From Dolomedes plantarius (taxonomy: Eukaryota > Arthropoda > Arachnida > Araneae > Dolomedidae): 64,000 nucleotides of DNA. Under the pieces are notes generated by a model. The model saw only the letters and a list, made by a program, of their open reading frames with translations, was not told where the DNA came from and did no database searches. The position numbers and the translations under genes are program-made. The stretch is taken from the NCBI GenBank assembly GCA_907164885.2, contig OU015493.1:58732802-58796801 (forward strand), given 5' to 3'. Below are positions 13,201 through 23,931 of the stretch, in pieces. Within the stretch, counting starts at the first letter, position 1, and each line of letters begins with the position of its first letter.

Positions 13201-15467
13201 TTTAAAAAATAACTTTAAAATTGCGGCCAAAAGGCTGTCTGAAATACATTCCGTATTTCATAAACAAACACATCCGTAAATATGACGTTTTCCCCTATTT
13301 TCTAAGTAGACTAGCTTTTCTCGCGCATGCGTAACAGCTTCCAGGGACCTTGCTTCCGTGGTCGGACAGTATTAAAACACATAGTTCTTACAGTTCTATT
13401 GAACTCAGATAGTATTAAAATATATACTTAACTGAGAAGATTTAATATATACATATATATTACAGTAAAACACTAAGTATGTCTCTCTTTGAAATGATAC
13501 AGTTGTAGATTAGTATTATTTATTTAAACTCGTGGTTTTCAGGTGGTTTAATGACATTGACAATCAAGAAAAGGATTCCATAAGTTTTAATGAGTAAGCT
13601 TGCATTTTCTTTATCTTATCTAGCAGTTATTGTCACAAAATGGTATAATGATATTTGTTTATAAGAATTTTTATTCTAATTCAATTAAATATGTATAAAT
13701 ATCATATGATTCAGAAATTTAAAACATGTTAAATATTAAACAGCTGTTTAAAAAATGAGATAATATACAGCATTTGGGTTTGGAGTCATTGTTATTTTTA
13801 TTTATTAAATTTATACCGAGTTGTCCCTTAAAGTGACATTAACTTGCAGCAGAATCTGCTTTTCACAGTTAAAGTTTTTAAAACAGAGTTTAATTTTTTT
13901 TTCTCTTTTCCTTTTATTAAGTTGGTTCATGATAAGTTTATGCCTTAATGTTATTTAGTTTTATCATTTATGAAAGAGTAATATTTATTAATTTCATTTA
14001 AAATATTTTTTTATATTCACATTATGACTGACTAACTTTCAAAAAGAAATATATGTGCCTCTTAAAATATATCTATACATATATGTATGAACTTCATTTA
14101 TAGTTCATTAGTTATTTCGAAGCTCAAAGATTTTTAAACAAACTCTTATTTTGCAATAGTTGTTTAAGTCTATGAAGATCACTAAAGAGTCTAAATATTT
14201 ACCTTGCATTACCTTGGTTGACAGCAATAAATCAAAAGTCAGATGGAGACTCAAGTATCAGTATCCAGACTCTGTCATTAGAATCCTGCGGTAGGCTTGG
14301 GTATTTCTAGCTTTTCAGAGTTTGCTTTAAGCAGTAGGTTCAGGCCAGTTTAGTCCTCTGACTATAACTGGCTATCCATGACTTTTATGTAAGATATTTT
14401 GTATTCATATGTAATAAAAGTTTTGTTGTATGTTTCTATTTCATTTTAAAAGTTATTCATATTTAGTTGTTTAGGAATGTGCTTAAGATTAATTGTTTGA
14501 AAATCAGTTAACCTTTTCATACAGTATACTGTTCTAATATGTTGTTCCATCAGAGTTTAATGTTATTAAAGAATATGAAGGAGTTTTCAAAGTCAGAAAT
14601 TAATCATTATTACTTTTTTAAAAATGGTAATAAAGTAATGGTAATGGAGTTTCTTAAAACTGCGATGAAAATATTAATAACATTGCTGTCAATGTTTGAT
14701 TTTATAAAAGTATGGAAATTTTCTACTGATTAATTTAACACTGATTTTGTGCATGCTCAATTCTTACACATATTTTTACTTTTGAGAGTATAAGTATATT
14801 GCATACTGTGACATAGCCTGGAAGGATGTTAAGTGAGATTTGACTTCACTAATTGGAAAAATTAAATAATTTTTCTTTAAATTTTAGCCTGTCAATTAAA
14901 GTATGTTTTGATTTATAATAAATAAATATACTTAATGATTCTCTTTACTATTAATTTGCTTTGCATTCAAATTTTATGCCATGAAACTAGTTTTTGAAAA
15001 ATTATGGAATATTTTGAATTCAAATAAAAAGAAAATTTTTAATAAAAATTTACTATTAGATGCCTTTTTAGAGTTCTAAAAAGTTCACAAAATGTGCTAG
15101 AGTATTTCATATATTTTTCAGCATGATTTTGTGAAAGCTTTGTTCTTTGACTTAAAATTTTCGACAAATTTCTATAAAAAAGATTGGTGTCTATTTATTA
15201 TCAATTCAACAACATTTCTCTTTTCTTTATTACAGTTTAAAATTCACCTCAACTTATGGTATTCAAATTATAGAGTTTAGGGATTCCAGTGGAACATTAT
15301 TTCATCATCTTGAGTATCCTGAGGGAGCAGGTTCTTTTGAAGTAGATTTGACTTTGCATGATATTCCAAAATATATTCCAGATGGAAGTACATATCTATC
15401 TATTGTGGCTGAAGATAGTATTGGCAATATATTTAAATCAAGATTAAATGCTCAACAGTTACGGTAA
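4289..15467 (+). CDS. Zinc metallopeptidase, PF12044 / yeast YIL108W-like, six exons
   Basis: Exons: 4289-5118, 8499-8688, 8845-8992, 11652-11775, 13543-13593 and 15236-15467. All five introns are GT-AG (donors gtatgt, gtaagt, gtatgt, gtaggc, gtaagc) and the phases agree, giving about 524 residues. Exon 1 is one open frame with an in-frame stop 11 codons upstream. The exon 1/2 junction reads DDSANR-GFYWACYATGLGA and leads into HELGHTFDLGH, the HEXXHxxxxxH zinc site (His about 293, 297 and 303, catalytic Glu about 294), then GIMGRGFDDI. This layout is that of the uncharacterised 'putative zinc metalloproteinase' family. No signal peptide is seen, so it is probably intracellular; its substrate is unknown. 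Exon 6 may end at the TAA (15465-15467), or it could splice at cg-gtaact (15464), in which case more exons follow. Introns 1 and 4 each hold a transposon. Confidence 0.85.
5508..7158 (-). mobile_element. Tc1-like (DD34E) transposon in intron 1
   Basis: Ends cagtggctcc (5508) and ggagccactg (7158) are inverted and flanked by TA target duplications (5506-5507, 7159-7160). Further inverted similarity goes well inside the element (gtgtacgatgactttgtga-like and aaataggggtctatccatt words near both ends). Length is 1651 bp. It lies antisense to the host gene. A sister copy of nearly identical length is at 21059-22711. Confidence 0.93.
5779..6794 (-). pseudogene. Tc1 transposase, broken by frameshifts
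   Basis: The frame starts at 6794 (MACSRKER) with a paired-like helix-turn-helix (SVRNIAKLLNLSHSTVQY) and a GRPEKLT hinge. It loses frame near 6477, resumes at about 6301-6059 with GTVKHAGGGILVWGCMSASG, and again at 6006-5779 with PQSPDLNLIEHIWREL, which holds the final Glu of the DDE triad. The block with the first Asp (ADESKF in the sister copy) is lost between pieces. At least two frameshifts and a deletion make it inactive. The usual length for this family is about 340 residues. Confidence 0.88.
8291..8317 (-). mobile_element. tRNA-derived SINE fragment
   Basis: The word gtaccgaatgccagtgccct followed by agccatt matches, with a few changes, the tRNA-like head of the SINE at 63693-63861 (gtaccgaatgccaacgccct). 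Only about 27 bp can be aligned by eye. It lies in intron 1 of the metallopeptidase gene. Confidence 0.6.
9411..9447. repeat. (TA)n tract
   Basis: Simple alternating AT followed by TTTA-rich sequence inside intron 3 of the metallopeptidase gene. The intron (8993-11651) otherwise shows nothing I can identify. Confidence 0.7.
12237..13369 (+). mobile_element. Short IS630/Tc1-like element in intron 4
   Basis: Perfect 12-bp inverted ends ctgtccgaccac (12237) and gtggtcggacag (13369) are flanked by TA target duplications (12235-12236, 13370-13371). The 1133-bp body carries the N-terminal part of a transposase at 12426. It lies in the same orientation as the host gene. Confidence 0.87.
12426..12862 (+). 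pseudogene. N-terminal remnant of an IS630/Tc1-like transposase
   Basis: From ATG 12426 (MDPLPNTTTRNK) about 145 residues resemble the relic at 56775: KRASEMTGISMSSVKRI (a helix-turn-helix), a Lys-rich linker, CDVIRRTIHEFY, then IVPTIHKLIPVLREKI. After RKIQKI the similarity stops and the frame runs into AT-rich DNA to 12971. No catalytic Asp or Glu block is present, so this is an internally deleted, non-autonomous copy. Confidence 0.7.
14266..14362 (+). mobile_element. tRNA-derived SINE fragment (body)
   Basis: The stretch ccagactctg, agaatcctgcgg, tagcttttcagagtttg, ctttaagcagtaggttcagg, tagtcctct follows in the same order as the complement of 63861-63693 (CCAGAGTCTG, CGAATCTC, TAGCCTTTTGGAATTGG, CTTTAAGCAGTAGGTCCTGG, TTAGCCCTC). 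The 5' tRNA head is degenerate. It sits in intron 5 of the metallopeptidase gene. Confidence 0.75.
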
Positions 15468-18147
15468 CTAAAATTATGGTAGTTTGAATTTAGTAAATTC
15501 CTATTTCCATTAATTAACACTGCATTTCTGAAAAACACTGCTGTAAAACTTAATTTTGCAATACTTACAACACTGCCAAATATTTTTAATATTTTGAGTG
15601 CTGAATTTATTTTTCATATAAATTTGTTATTATTGCTGTGCTAACAAATTTATCCAAAGTATGTCTAGCTCAAAGTTTGACATCAATGTTTTGACTCTTT
15701 TTTTTCAAGTTATAATTTATTTACCTGAGAACAGAACAAAGTGAAGTTTTAAGGAAGGAGGAATACTACTGCCCCTCCCCTTTTAAAACTTCTAATTACT
15801 CAACATACTTTTTGTAAGCATCATGATATAAATGAAAATTATTAAATTAAGCAGTAGAGTTTTATAACATGAATGGGATTATTGATAGTTATGATTTCAA
15901 TCAACGGAATTCAAACACAAAATATTACAGATGGCATATTGAATTTGAAGTAGCTTGGCTGAAAATACATATTGTCAAATTTATTAGTGTAGATAGGCAT
16001 CCAGCTATAATTCTAAACAAGACTATTTTTTCATGATTTCAAGCATAAAAAAAGCATAATATCTTCTCTGAGTAGCAAGTCAATGACTTTTTAAGATTAA
16101 CAGTTTTCATCTTCAAATTCAGAACTAGTTTTGTTTTTCCTCACATAAAATTTGAGTCACTTTTATGCTGGATACAGCTGTAGAGAAGATAAGCTGATAT
16201 TGTTTTATAGTGTGAAGCCAATTCCTCAATTTCAGATTAAATGGCATTTAAGACCAGCCTAAATACTATGTAAACATTGTCTGTAGAATCAAGCTATTAG
16301 CCAGCTTGATATTATTTTGTTTTAGACTACTCGGGATTTGCTATAGCCAAGTTGCATTTTTTTTTAGCCTTTTGCTCCTATTATGTCTGGTCAAGAGGGA
16401 AAATGTTTTATTTAGCTGCAAAATATTTTTCAGAAATCAATAGCTATTTCTTAGGATCATCTAAATTTTATGGTTTATTTTTTAAACGTATTAACATAAA
16501 AACAAAGATTTATAAAATAATATAAAATAAAAATATTTTAAATTCTAAAAACTTTAGTTTTATGAAACAGAAAACATCTAATGTACAATCTTAAAATTCA
16601 TTCTAATAATTTATGTAAATAAATCTTAGTATTAATACTTTACTACTCAGAACCTGCTGTCAAAGACCTATAGATATCTTTTTAAGAACTGTTAAAAATT
16701 ATCAAATTATATGTCATTGTTGCAATATGTTAGGGCTTAGGGAATATGTTTTGGGTAGGCCTTTTGTATTAAGCTATTGAATAACAACCTTTATTGTTAT
16801 AAAAATTGGGAACAAAATTTCTCTGAAACTTCATAAATGCACATTTTTCTAAACCTGCAATTGAAATGATCATCCGTAAAATTCGGACAATAATATCTCT
16901 ACTGCTTAACAACTTATATATTTTCATATAACTTTGTTTATAAGACCACAATTACATGTAAGGAACTGGAACCTCTGCAGGTATTTATAAATAAAATTTT
17001 GCTAGGAAAAAAATATGCCTTTTTTAAAAAAAAATTTTATAATGATTTCCAGTGATAAGTGAAATAATTACAGTATGAATGCTTATTGTTTAAAATCTTA
17101 CTGTCTTTTCTGTTCCTCAGTTCTTTTTCTCTATATTTCCTGGTATTAAACATTTATAAAGCAGTTTGTTGCAATATTTGCCAGTATTATATTATTACAT
17201 AGTAAAATATTAAAAATCTTATGAAAATTGGAAAATTTAAGATTAAATAATAAGGTTCAAAAACATATAGTTGTGCAGGCATTCCCAATATTTTTCTTTT
17301 TCTCCTTTAACAATTACTTATATTCCTGTGCACAATCCCTGTAACATTAAGCATCAGGTCATTAACTCTCCAGGGGCTAAAAAATTAATATGAAAAGGGT
17401 TTTTTAAAATTTTTTTATTTTGTATTCTTAATTTTCCTCTATAATTGGATTTAAAACATGACCCTCTTCCACTAAATCCCTATTATACATGTGCTTCAAT
17501 CTTCAGATTACTTATCATGAAATTGTTGCCAGTCAGTGGTTTAAAAATTGTGTAGTACATGCTCAGAGTAAGTTGGAAATCCCTGCTTTAGTAGAATAGT
17601 GTTTAAAAATTATTTTACTCACTATGCTAATTTCTGAATAAAATTCGAAACATAATTTTTTGTTCAAAATTTGTTTTTGAATCAAAATATAAAACAATGT
17701 AATTCATCTCCTTTAATCTCTAAATATAAAGCCTGAAATATATTTTTAAAAGTATTGCCATTCTAATATCCAAGAATTTTCTATATTTAATCTTTTGAAC
17801 TACAACACAATCCACATTTTCAGGCATTTTTATTCAGCTGTGACTGTTTAATCAATAGTTATAAATGGTCGATTGATTAAAAGAACAAATCAAAATAAAT
17901 ACACCTTTAAAAAGTATATTTTTTTGAGTGTATTATGAACAAGAAATATTAAAGTGCACTTAGGTACAGTACTTGTTGCAATACTTATATTGCGCAAAGT
18001 GCTTTGAAGCTCATAATTAACATGGCTGTTATGTTTTTCTATATTACCATTAGATAAGAAGTTAACAAGAAATTTGTTAAACAATACTTTAGCTTGCATA
18101 CTTTTTTCCCTATTCAGTTATGAGTATGTGTAAAGAAAAACTATATA
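15468..18147. other. Non-coding region 3' of the metallopeptidase
   Basis: No coding frame beyond about 70 codons with supporting splice sites. If the gene ends at 15467 its 3' UTR lies here; an AATAAA motif (aaataaaaat, near 16526) is a possible polyadenylation signal, but such words are common in AT-rich DNA. Otherwise I see nothing specific. Confidence 0.4.
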
Positions 18148-18320
18148 CAGTGGAATCTCGATCGATCGTTTTCGGATCCATCGTTTTTCTGTATGTGTCG
18201 TTCATTTTATCCAGTCTCACCTATCATATTGCTTTGTTATGTTTCCACATCTATCGTTTTCCCGCATTTATCGTTCATTTTAATCGGTCCCTTGAAAAAC
18301 GATAGATCGAGATTCCACTG
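18148..18320. mobile_element. 173-bp MITE, copy 1
   Basis: It begins cagtggaatctcgatc and ends gatcgagattccactg, an inverted pair, with TA on both sides (18146-18147, 18321-18322). The inner parts are also inverted (cgatcgttttc against gaaaaacgatag), and tcgttcattttatc recurs. TA duplication and a CAGTGG tip fit the Tc1/mariner/pogo superfamily. It has no coding capacity. A second copy is at 40416-40587. Confidence 0.9.
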
Positions 18321-19281
18321 TACTTTGATTATTAATATATATTCATCATATTTAGCTCAGTTTTCTTGTACACATACAGGTATGATAGATACATGAAATG
18401 TATAATTTTTTTTTCTTGATGAGTCTCTGTGATATTTTTAACCTTATCTTTATTCTGCTACTGTTAAATCTTTGTATGTATAGTTTTAAATGAAAAATAT
18501 TTGTAATGTTATTGCTGTCAAATTATTTTTTGCATCATTATTTATTATCTGCTTGCATCTGTATTAATGAGATCTGAATGCTTGTTTGAAATACGAAAAT
18601 AAAATCTACCTAGATTAGTGCAATTATGTCTTTTAATGCTTTATTTGATAAATTTATAAGTAAAATAAGTAATTTTATAATATAAGCAACATGCATGTCT
18701 TTTTACAATCAATCACTAACATGCATGCAATTATGTATACAATTCACAGGAAAGCTTGTATAGTCATGAATTACTTTTATTAAAGCAATGGGTTTATATT
18801 TATTTGAAGCTGTTACATTCTCTTTAAATAAATTTAAATTTTAAAACTCTATCTCTATGAAGAAAAAAATAAGAGACTAAGAGTTTGACAAAATAATGGA
18901 AACTGAAAAGTAATATATGGATGGATAAATATTTTAATTATTAAGGAGTTTGGTCTCCACAAAACTTACACAACAGTAGTAATTTTATGTTCCATTCAAT
19001 TGTAAAAATTTTGACTACCTGACAGAGTGATGAAAGGAGTAGAATATTTATATATGGACTTGTTGCTCCAGATGTTCCCATATAGCAGCTTGATAATATT
19101 AACACAGACTTATCAAAAGAGATTTCTATTAACAAGACATTAAGAGAATTATTACTCACTAGCTGTGTGATTCATTGTTGAGCTAACAAAATCATGTCTG
19201 AGTAATTTTTGTGCCATTCTATACCATGGACAAGCTTTTGAAGAGTGGACCTGTCCTCTGGGTTGTTTATGGTTCTGTAGA

Positions 19282-19689
19282 GCAGTGGTGCACAGACTTT
19301 TTTCGACCGCAACCCACTTTCTTTCAACAAAAAATCGCTCTACCCAATAAAAAATATTTGGTAGTAGCATTTTTTTTTTTTTGTCAGAAATAGGAAAAAT
19401 GCTATCAAAAAATGAGGAAAAAGAAGTTAACAAATGTTGTCAAGCTATTTTATTGACTTTTGCAGAGTATTTAAGAACTTTTGACACTTTATTTAAAAAT
19501 ATCATATCCTATATATCTTTTAACATATAAAATATGTATGCAAAAACATTTAAATATGTAATTACAGATAATTTAAAGTACATTTTTAATGAATTCAATT
19601 GATGTAAGTTTACTTCAAACTATCCGTGACCCCACCAATTTTTTTTGGTGACCCCTCTGTGGGTTACAACCCACAGTTTGTGCACCACT
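19282..19689. mobile_element. hAT-type MITE, 408 bp
   Basis: The inverted ends are agtggtgcacagac and gtttgtgcaccact. The flanks repeat tctgtaga/tctgtgga (19274-19281, 19690-19697), an 8-bp target duplication with one mismatch, as known for hAT. The right inner part reads gacccctctgtgggttacaacccacag, a pattern shared with the fragment at 45660-45893. No transposase is present. Confidence 0.82.
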
Positions 19690-19982
19690 TCTGTGGAGAA
19701 TGACTTAATAAATCTGTGCTATAAAATGCCCTTTTAGAATAACCAAAGGGACTATAAAGTGGTAGAAAATAGCATCCCTATTTTAAGGAATTCACTAATG
19801 ATCATTTTTAGGACCCTGTTTTAGCTTACATGTAGCATTAACTAAAACCACTAAGTTAAAATCATAAAGCATTGATATACTACAAATAATGTGTTACACA
19901 TTTCCATTGTAACTTGATAGGTGATTGTTCCAAGTACTTAGTTGGGAAGTGTGTCCTTCAGTCAAAACACTTAAGTTTTCAA

Positions 19983-20016
19983 AGCCCTCGTGTAGCAAAA
20001 AGTTGACAGTAGTGCT
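19983..20016 (+). mobile_element. tRNA-derived SINE tail fragment
   Basis: The stretch agccctcgtgtagc, gttgac, gtagtgct matches the complement of the SINE tail at about 63700-63730 (AGCCCTCGTGTAGC, GTTGAC, GTAGCGCT). It ends 12 bp before the Tigger element at 20029. Confidence 0.65.
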
Positions 20017-20436
20017 CCGAACCATATACAGGTAGCCCTCCTACAGCACGGTATCTTACAACACGTTTTCACTCTAACACGATAGGATAAATTGCGGGAA
20101 CTCTCGTATAACACTGCAACCTCTAATACAGTTTCGCTCTAACACAATAAAAAAAATTGGGAAAACTTTTCTACAACACTGTACTTATACAGCACTAGAT
20201 AACACTATTTTTGTTTAACATATTTAAAAACTAAATTACCTTAAAATAATGACGGGAAGAAATAATGAACTGTAGTGGCTTTACATGAAAATGTATAAAC
20301 AAATTATAATTTATTCATTTATAACTCTATTCCAATGTCATAGAGGAAAGCGTCATGCACAAACTTATTACATAAGAGCATTACAGTGAATTTTAGACGT
20401 AACTGATTCGAAATCAATTAATGTAATGGAAGCTTG

Positions 20437-20955
20437 GAAGCAATTTTGCTAAGCACATCATCGACATATCTTTGTGGCTGAAAGAACTAAAATCATCAAC
20501 ATTAATTGCATGTTGGAAGAAGATATGGCCATCTTCAGTTGAAATAGAATCGTCAGAAAAGGAAATTGGTGGCATATTAGAACTTGCTAAATCAATCGGA
20601 AGCGAAGGTTTTGTGGATATGCCTATTGAAGACATTCAAGATTTATTAGTAGAAGAAGTTGCCGAAGCGGATTTGATAGAAATGGCATCCGAAGCTGTAA
20701 ATCATATCGATTCTGAGGACAATACCACTGATGAAGATTGTGAAGTTAATAATTTTACACTTAAAAAAATTACAAGAAGGCCTAAGCTTAGCTGAAAATC
20801 TTGAATCATTTTCTCGAATGCAGACCCTTCCGTTGAAAGAAGCCGAAAATTCAAAAGGGAGCTGCAAAATTGTTTATCTCAATACTGTGAAATCTACAAT
20901 GAATTTTTAAGAACCAGCAAACAAACCAAAATTACAGATTTTTTAAAAAGATAGA
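20437..20955 (+). pseudogene. Tigger transposase, C-terminal remnant
   Basis: The frame reads LIACWKKIWPSS, the tryptophan pattern after the DDE core of Tigger/jerky proteins, then an acidic tract (EVAEADLIEM, DSEDNTTDEDCE). A frameshift near 20795 leads into AENLESFF, RSRKFKRELQN and KQTKITDFLKR, the usual C-terminal tail, stopping at about 20953. The CENP-B-type DNA-binding domain and the catalytic core are missing. Confidence 0.75.
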
Positions 20956-21058
20956 AGATGCAAAAAATCTAAATGAAGAAAAATGTTCTGAAAGTGAAAT
21001 CTTTCAACTGAAAAAATGTTCTCGTTTGATTGTACTGAGCAGTGATGAGGAAGAAATA

Positions 21059-22711
21059 CAGTGGATCCCAAAAGTCTTTGTGCACTTACAATTTTCAATG
21101 AAATAGGGGTCTATCCATTAATTAAAATGAATATTTCAGAATGGGTTTTTAATAATAAGATCTATAATCCATTAACAAAACTACATGAAATATTTTGAAA
21201 ACATAGTAAAACTTTATTTTTAAGAAACCAGTAATCAAAAAGTAACAAAAACTATCTCACAAAAGTCATCGTACACTGAAATATTTCCGGGTAAATTCAT
21301 AATTAAAATTATCGTCTGGAGCTTTATTTTTATTTTTGAATTGTGGTGGCATTTAAAATATCGTTTGACTTTAATTTTTGCTTGCCTTCTCCGTAATATT
21401 CTATTTATTATTTAAAAATGGCTCGTAGTCGTAAAGAAACAACAGTATTCGAAAATTGATTATTTTTCATCATAGTAGTGGTAAATCAGTTCGGAATATT
21501 GCTAAATTACTTAATTTATCCCACTCTACTGTGCAGTATGTGATAAAACCCTATAAAGAAGAAAATCGGATCGAAAACAAGGTAAGAAAAGGTCATTCGG
21601 CAAAGTTAACAAAACGTGATCAAAGATTTATAATTAGAAAATTTGTGAAAAATCCATGTTTGAGTGCTGTAAAAGTTTCTGCAGAATTTAATAAAACATT
21701 TTCTACTTCAATTTCACCTGAAACTGTTCGACGAGTTCTCAGAGCAGCTGGATTACATGGGCGTTCTGCTCGTAGAAAATTTTTTGCGAGTGAGAAAAAC
21801 AGAAAGCTTATGCTTTCCTTCACACTATCAATGATAAATAAGCCCCAAACGTATTGGAATAATGTCTTATTTGCCGATGAAAGCAAGTTTAACATTTTTG
21901 GTTCCGATGGGTATATAATTGTATGGAGAAGAAAAAATTAGGAACTTAATCCCAAGAACTTAGTAGGAACAGTTAAGCATGGCGTTGGAGGTGTCCTTGT
22001 GTGGGGGTGCATGTCAGCATCAGGACTAGGTAATTTCGTATTTATTGATGGCATAATGAATCATGCTGTTTATATAAATATTTTAAGAGACAATTTAAAA
22101 TTATCAGCCCAAAATTTGAATATTGGAAACAACTTTGTTTATTATCAAGATAACGATCCTAAGCACACGGCTTTCAATGTTCGCCTTTGGTGTCTCTATA
22201 ATTGTCCACAAGTTTTGAAAACATCACCTCAATCGCCAGATTTAAACCCAATAGAACATATTTGGAGAGAACTGGTAGTTTGAGTACGAAAACACGACAT
22301 TCACATGAAAAGTGAACTAAAAACAATTATGATGGAAGAATGGATAAACATTGATGCAGAAATTGCAAAAGAACTAGTGCAATCTATTCTCAGACGTTTA
22401 AAAGCTGTTGTGGATGCTAAATGATATCCTACTAAATATTAATTTAACGAAAATTAGAATATTTACTAATATGTAGAGATTTTTTTTATAAGTGTATGAT
22501 GACTTTGGTCAGATAAAGTTTTTGTTACTTTTTGATTATTGGTTTCTTAAAAATAAAGTTTTACTATGTTTTTAAAATATTTCATGTAGTTTTGTTAATA
22601 GATTATAGATCTTATTATTAAATACCCATTCTGAAATGTTGATTTTAATTAATGGATAGACCCCTATTTCATTGAAAATCGTAAATGTCCGAACACTTTT
22701 GGGAGCCACTG
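21059..22711 (+). mobile_element. Tc1-like (DD34E) transposon nested in Tigger
   Basis: It starts cagtggatccc and ends gggagccactg with TA on both sides (21057-21058, 22712-22713). The 1653-bp body matches the copy at 5508-7158 in the opposite orientation almost throughout. Insertion lies just 3' of the Tigger coding end, so the Tc1 is younger than that Tigger. Confidence 0.93.
21418..22441 (+). pseudogene. Tc1 transposase, nearly complete but broken
   Basis: The start MARSRKETT at 21418 is followed by a frameshift and stop. The main frame 21456-21941 carries NIAKLLNLSHSTVQYVIK (helix-turn-helix), VRRVLRAAGLHGRSARRK and FADESKFNIFGSDGY (first Asp). A stop after VWRRKN interrupts it. 21999-22283 carries WGCMSASGLG, YYQDNDPKHTA (second Asp) and SPDLNPIEHIWREL (Glu). 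A TGA follows LVV, and the tail (RRLKAVVDAK) ends at about 22441. All three catalytic residues survive, but at least three lesions prevent a full protein. Confidence 0.9.
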
Positions 22712-23912
22712 TATATTAAATTCAGGTCGCATGAAATAAAAATATTTTTTTTCTTTTCGTTTTGTGTTATACACACATTTATATTTTTTAATAAAAATTA
22801 AGTTGCTGAAATGGAATTTATAATAAAAAAATGTTTGTTTTCAATAAGTTTTCGGAACGTAACCTCCCTTTTTTGTACTGGTTCTGGGTCTCATATAACA
22901 CGGTTTCACACAACACGTCATTTTCTAGGAACCTATCTCCTGTGTTATAGGAGGGTTACAAGGGGGCAAAAGCCATAGAAAAAGAAATCCTGGTAAACAA
23001 GTATATAGAGCATGGGAAAACCTTCCTGTTCAAAAGTCCTCCCAAAAAGGTATGAGGACTGGCATTCAATGGGGCAGCTGCCAGTTTTATAGAGGAATGC
23101 AAATTACAAGTCTGATGAATAGTTTTGTAAACTATTGCAGCTGTATTTAATAACTTTTACATTAAATATAAATGAGAACAAATGCCTTTATTACTATTGT
23201 TATAATATAATAATAGAATATATAATACCATCATTTCCTAAAATCTGATATAATATTGGTTTCATGATCTCTCTATTCTAAAAAAAAGTAACTCCCGCCG
23301 CCGCTGTCAAAAGCTTGTCATGCCATCTCCTCTGAAACCGCTGGGTGTATGGGGTCGAAACCAATACCAATAGATGCAGAAAAATGTGGGGCAGAAAGTA
23401 AGATATGTCTCATCTTCGTCAGAAGTTTTTTTTATTTTAATAAATTTAAAATATTGACTTTTTTATCTTCAGATTACGATAACTCGCCAAAAAATGATCA
23501 TAGAATTTTGATCTTTTTACAATCTAAGACTACAGACATTTCTCTTTCAAACTAGACCTCATTTGTGTAAAAATACTTTAAAACAGACTAATATTTTCAT
23601 CAAAATATGAAACACAGTTTTTCAAGAAATATCGTCCCCTATGTGGATGTAATATTGATGCTCCTCGAGTTTTTATCTTACAAAGAAAATATTTACATCA
23701 TCTGGAAGCTGAAAGCTTTCTTATTCATATAAACCTCATTTCAAGTCTATATCTAAAATTTTCGATTTTTAATTGAATTTTAAAGCTGATAATTCAACAG
23801 TGATGAAACGCCCTTCGCATTAAAGGTGACAACAGTAAATGGATGGAAGCTGTTACATTGCCCAAGAATCACCCCTATGTATCTTGCTGTTAGCCATAAC
23901 AGAGGAGCGAGC

Positions 23913-23931
23913 CTAGGGGCAAAGCCCCTAG
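23913..23931. repeat. Perfect GC-rich hairpin
   Basis: ctaggggc-aaa-gcccctag: 8-bp perfect stem with a 3-base loop in otherwise AT-rich DNA, next to an A tract (23938-23948). The setting (gaggagcgagc before it) looks like the end of a dispersed repeat, perhaps Helitron-like, but no second copy is in the window. Confidence 0.6.

Larger units (their letters stand above)
20029..22960 (+). mobile_element. Tigger/pogo remnant, host of a nested Tc1
   Basis: The left end caggtagccctcctacagca follows TA (20027-20028). The right end at about 22938-22960 (tcctgtgttataggagggtt) is an approximate inverted match. Near the left end, cacg/caacac words repeat, as do ataacacggtttcacac and caacacg near 22896-22917. 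It encodes the C-terminal end of a Tigger transposase. Without the 1653-bp nested Tc1 the element is about 1.28 kb, so most of the transposase was already deleted. The right tip lacks a clean TA. Confidence 0.72.
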
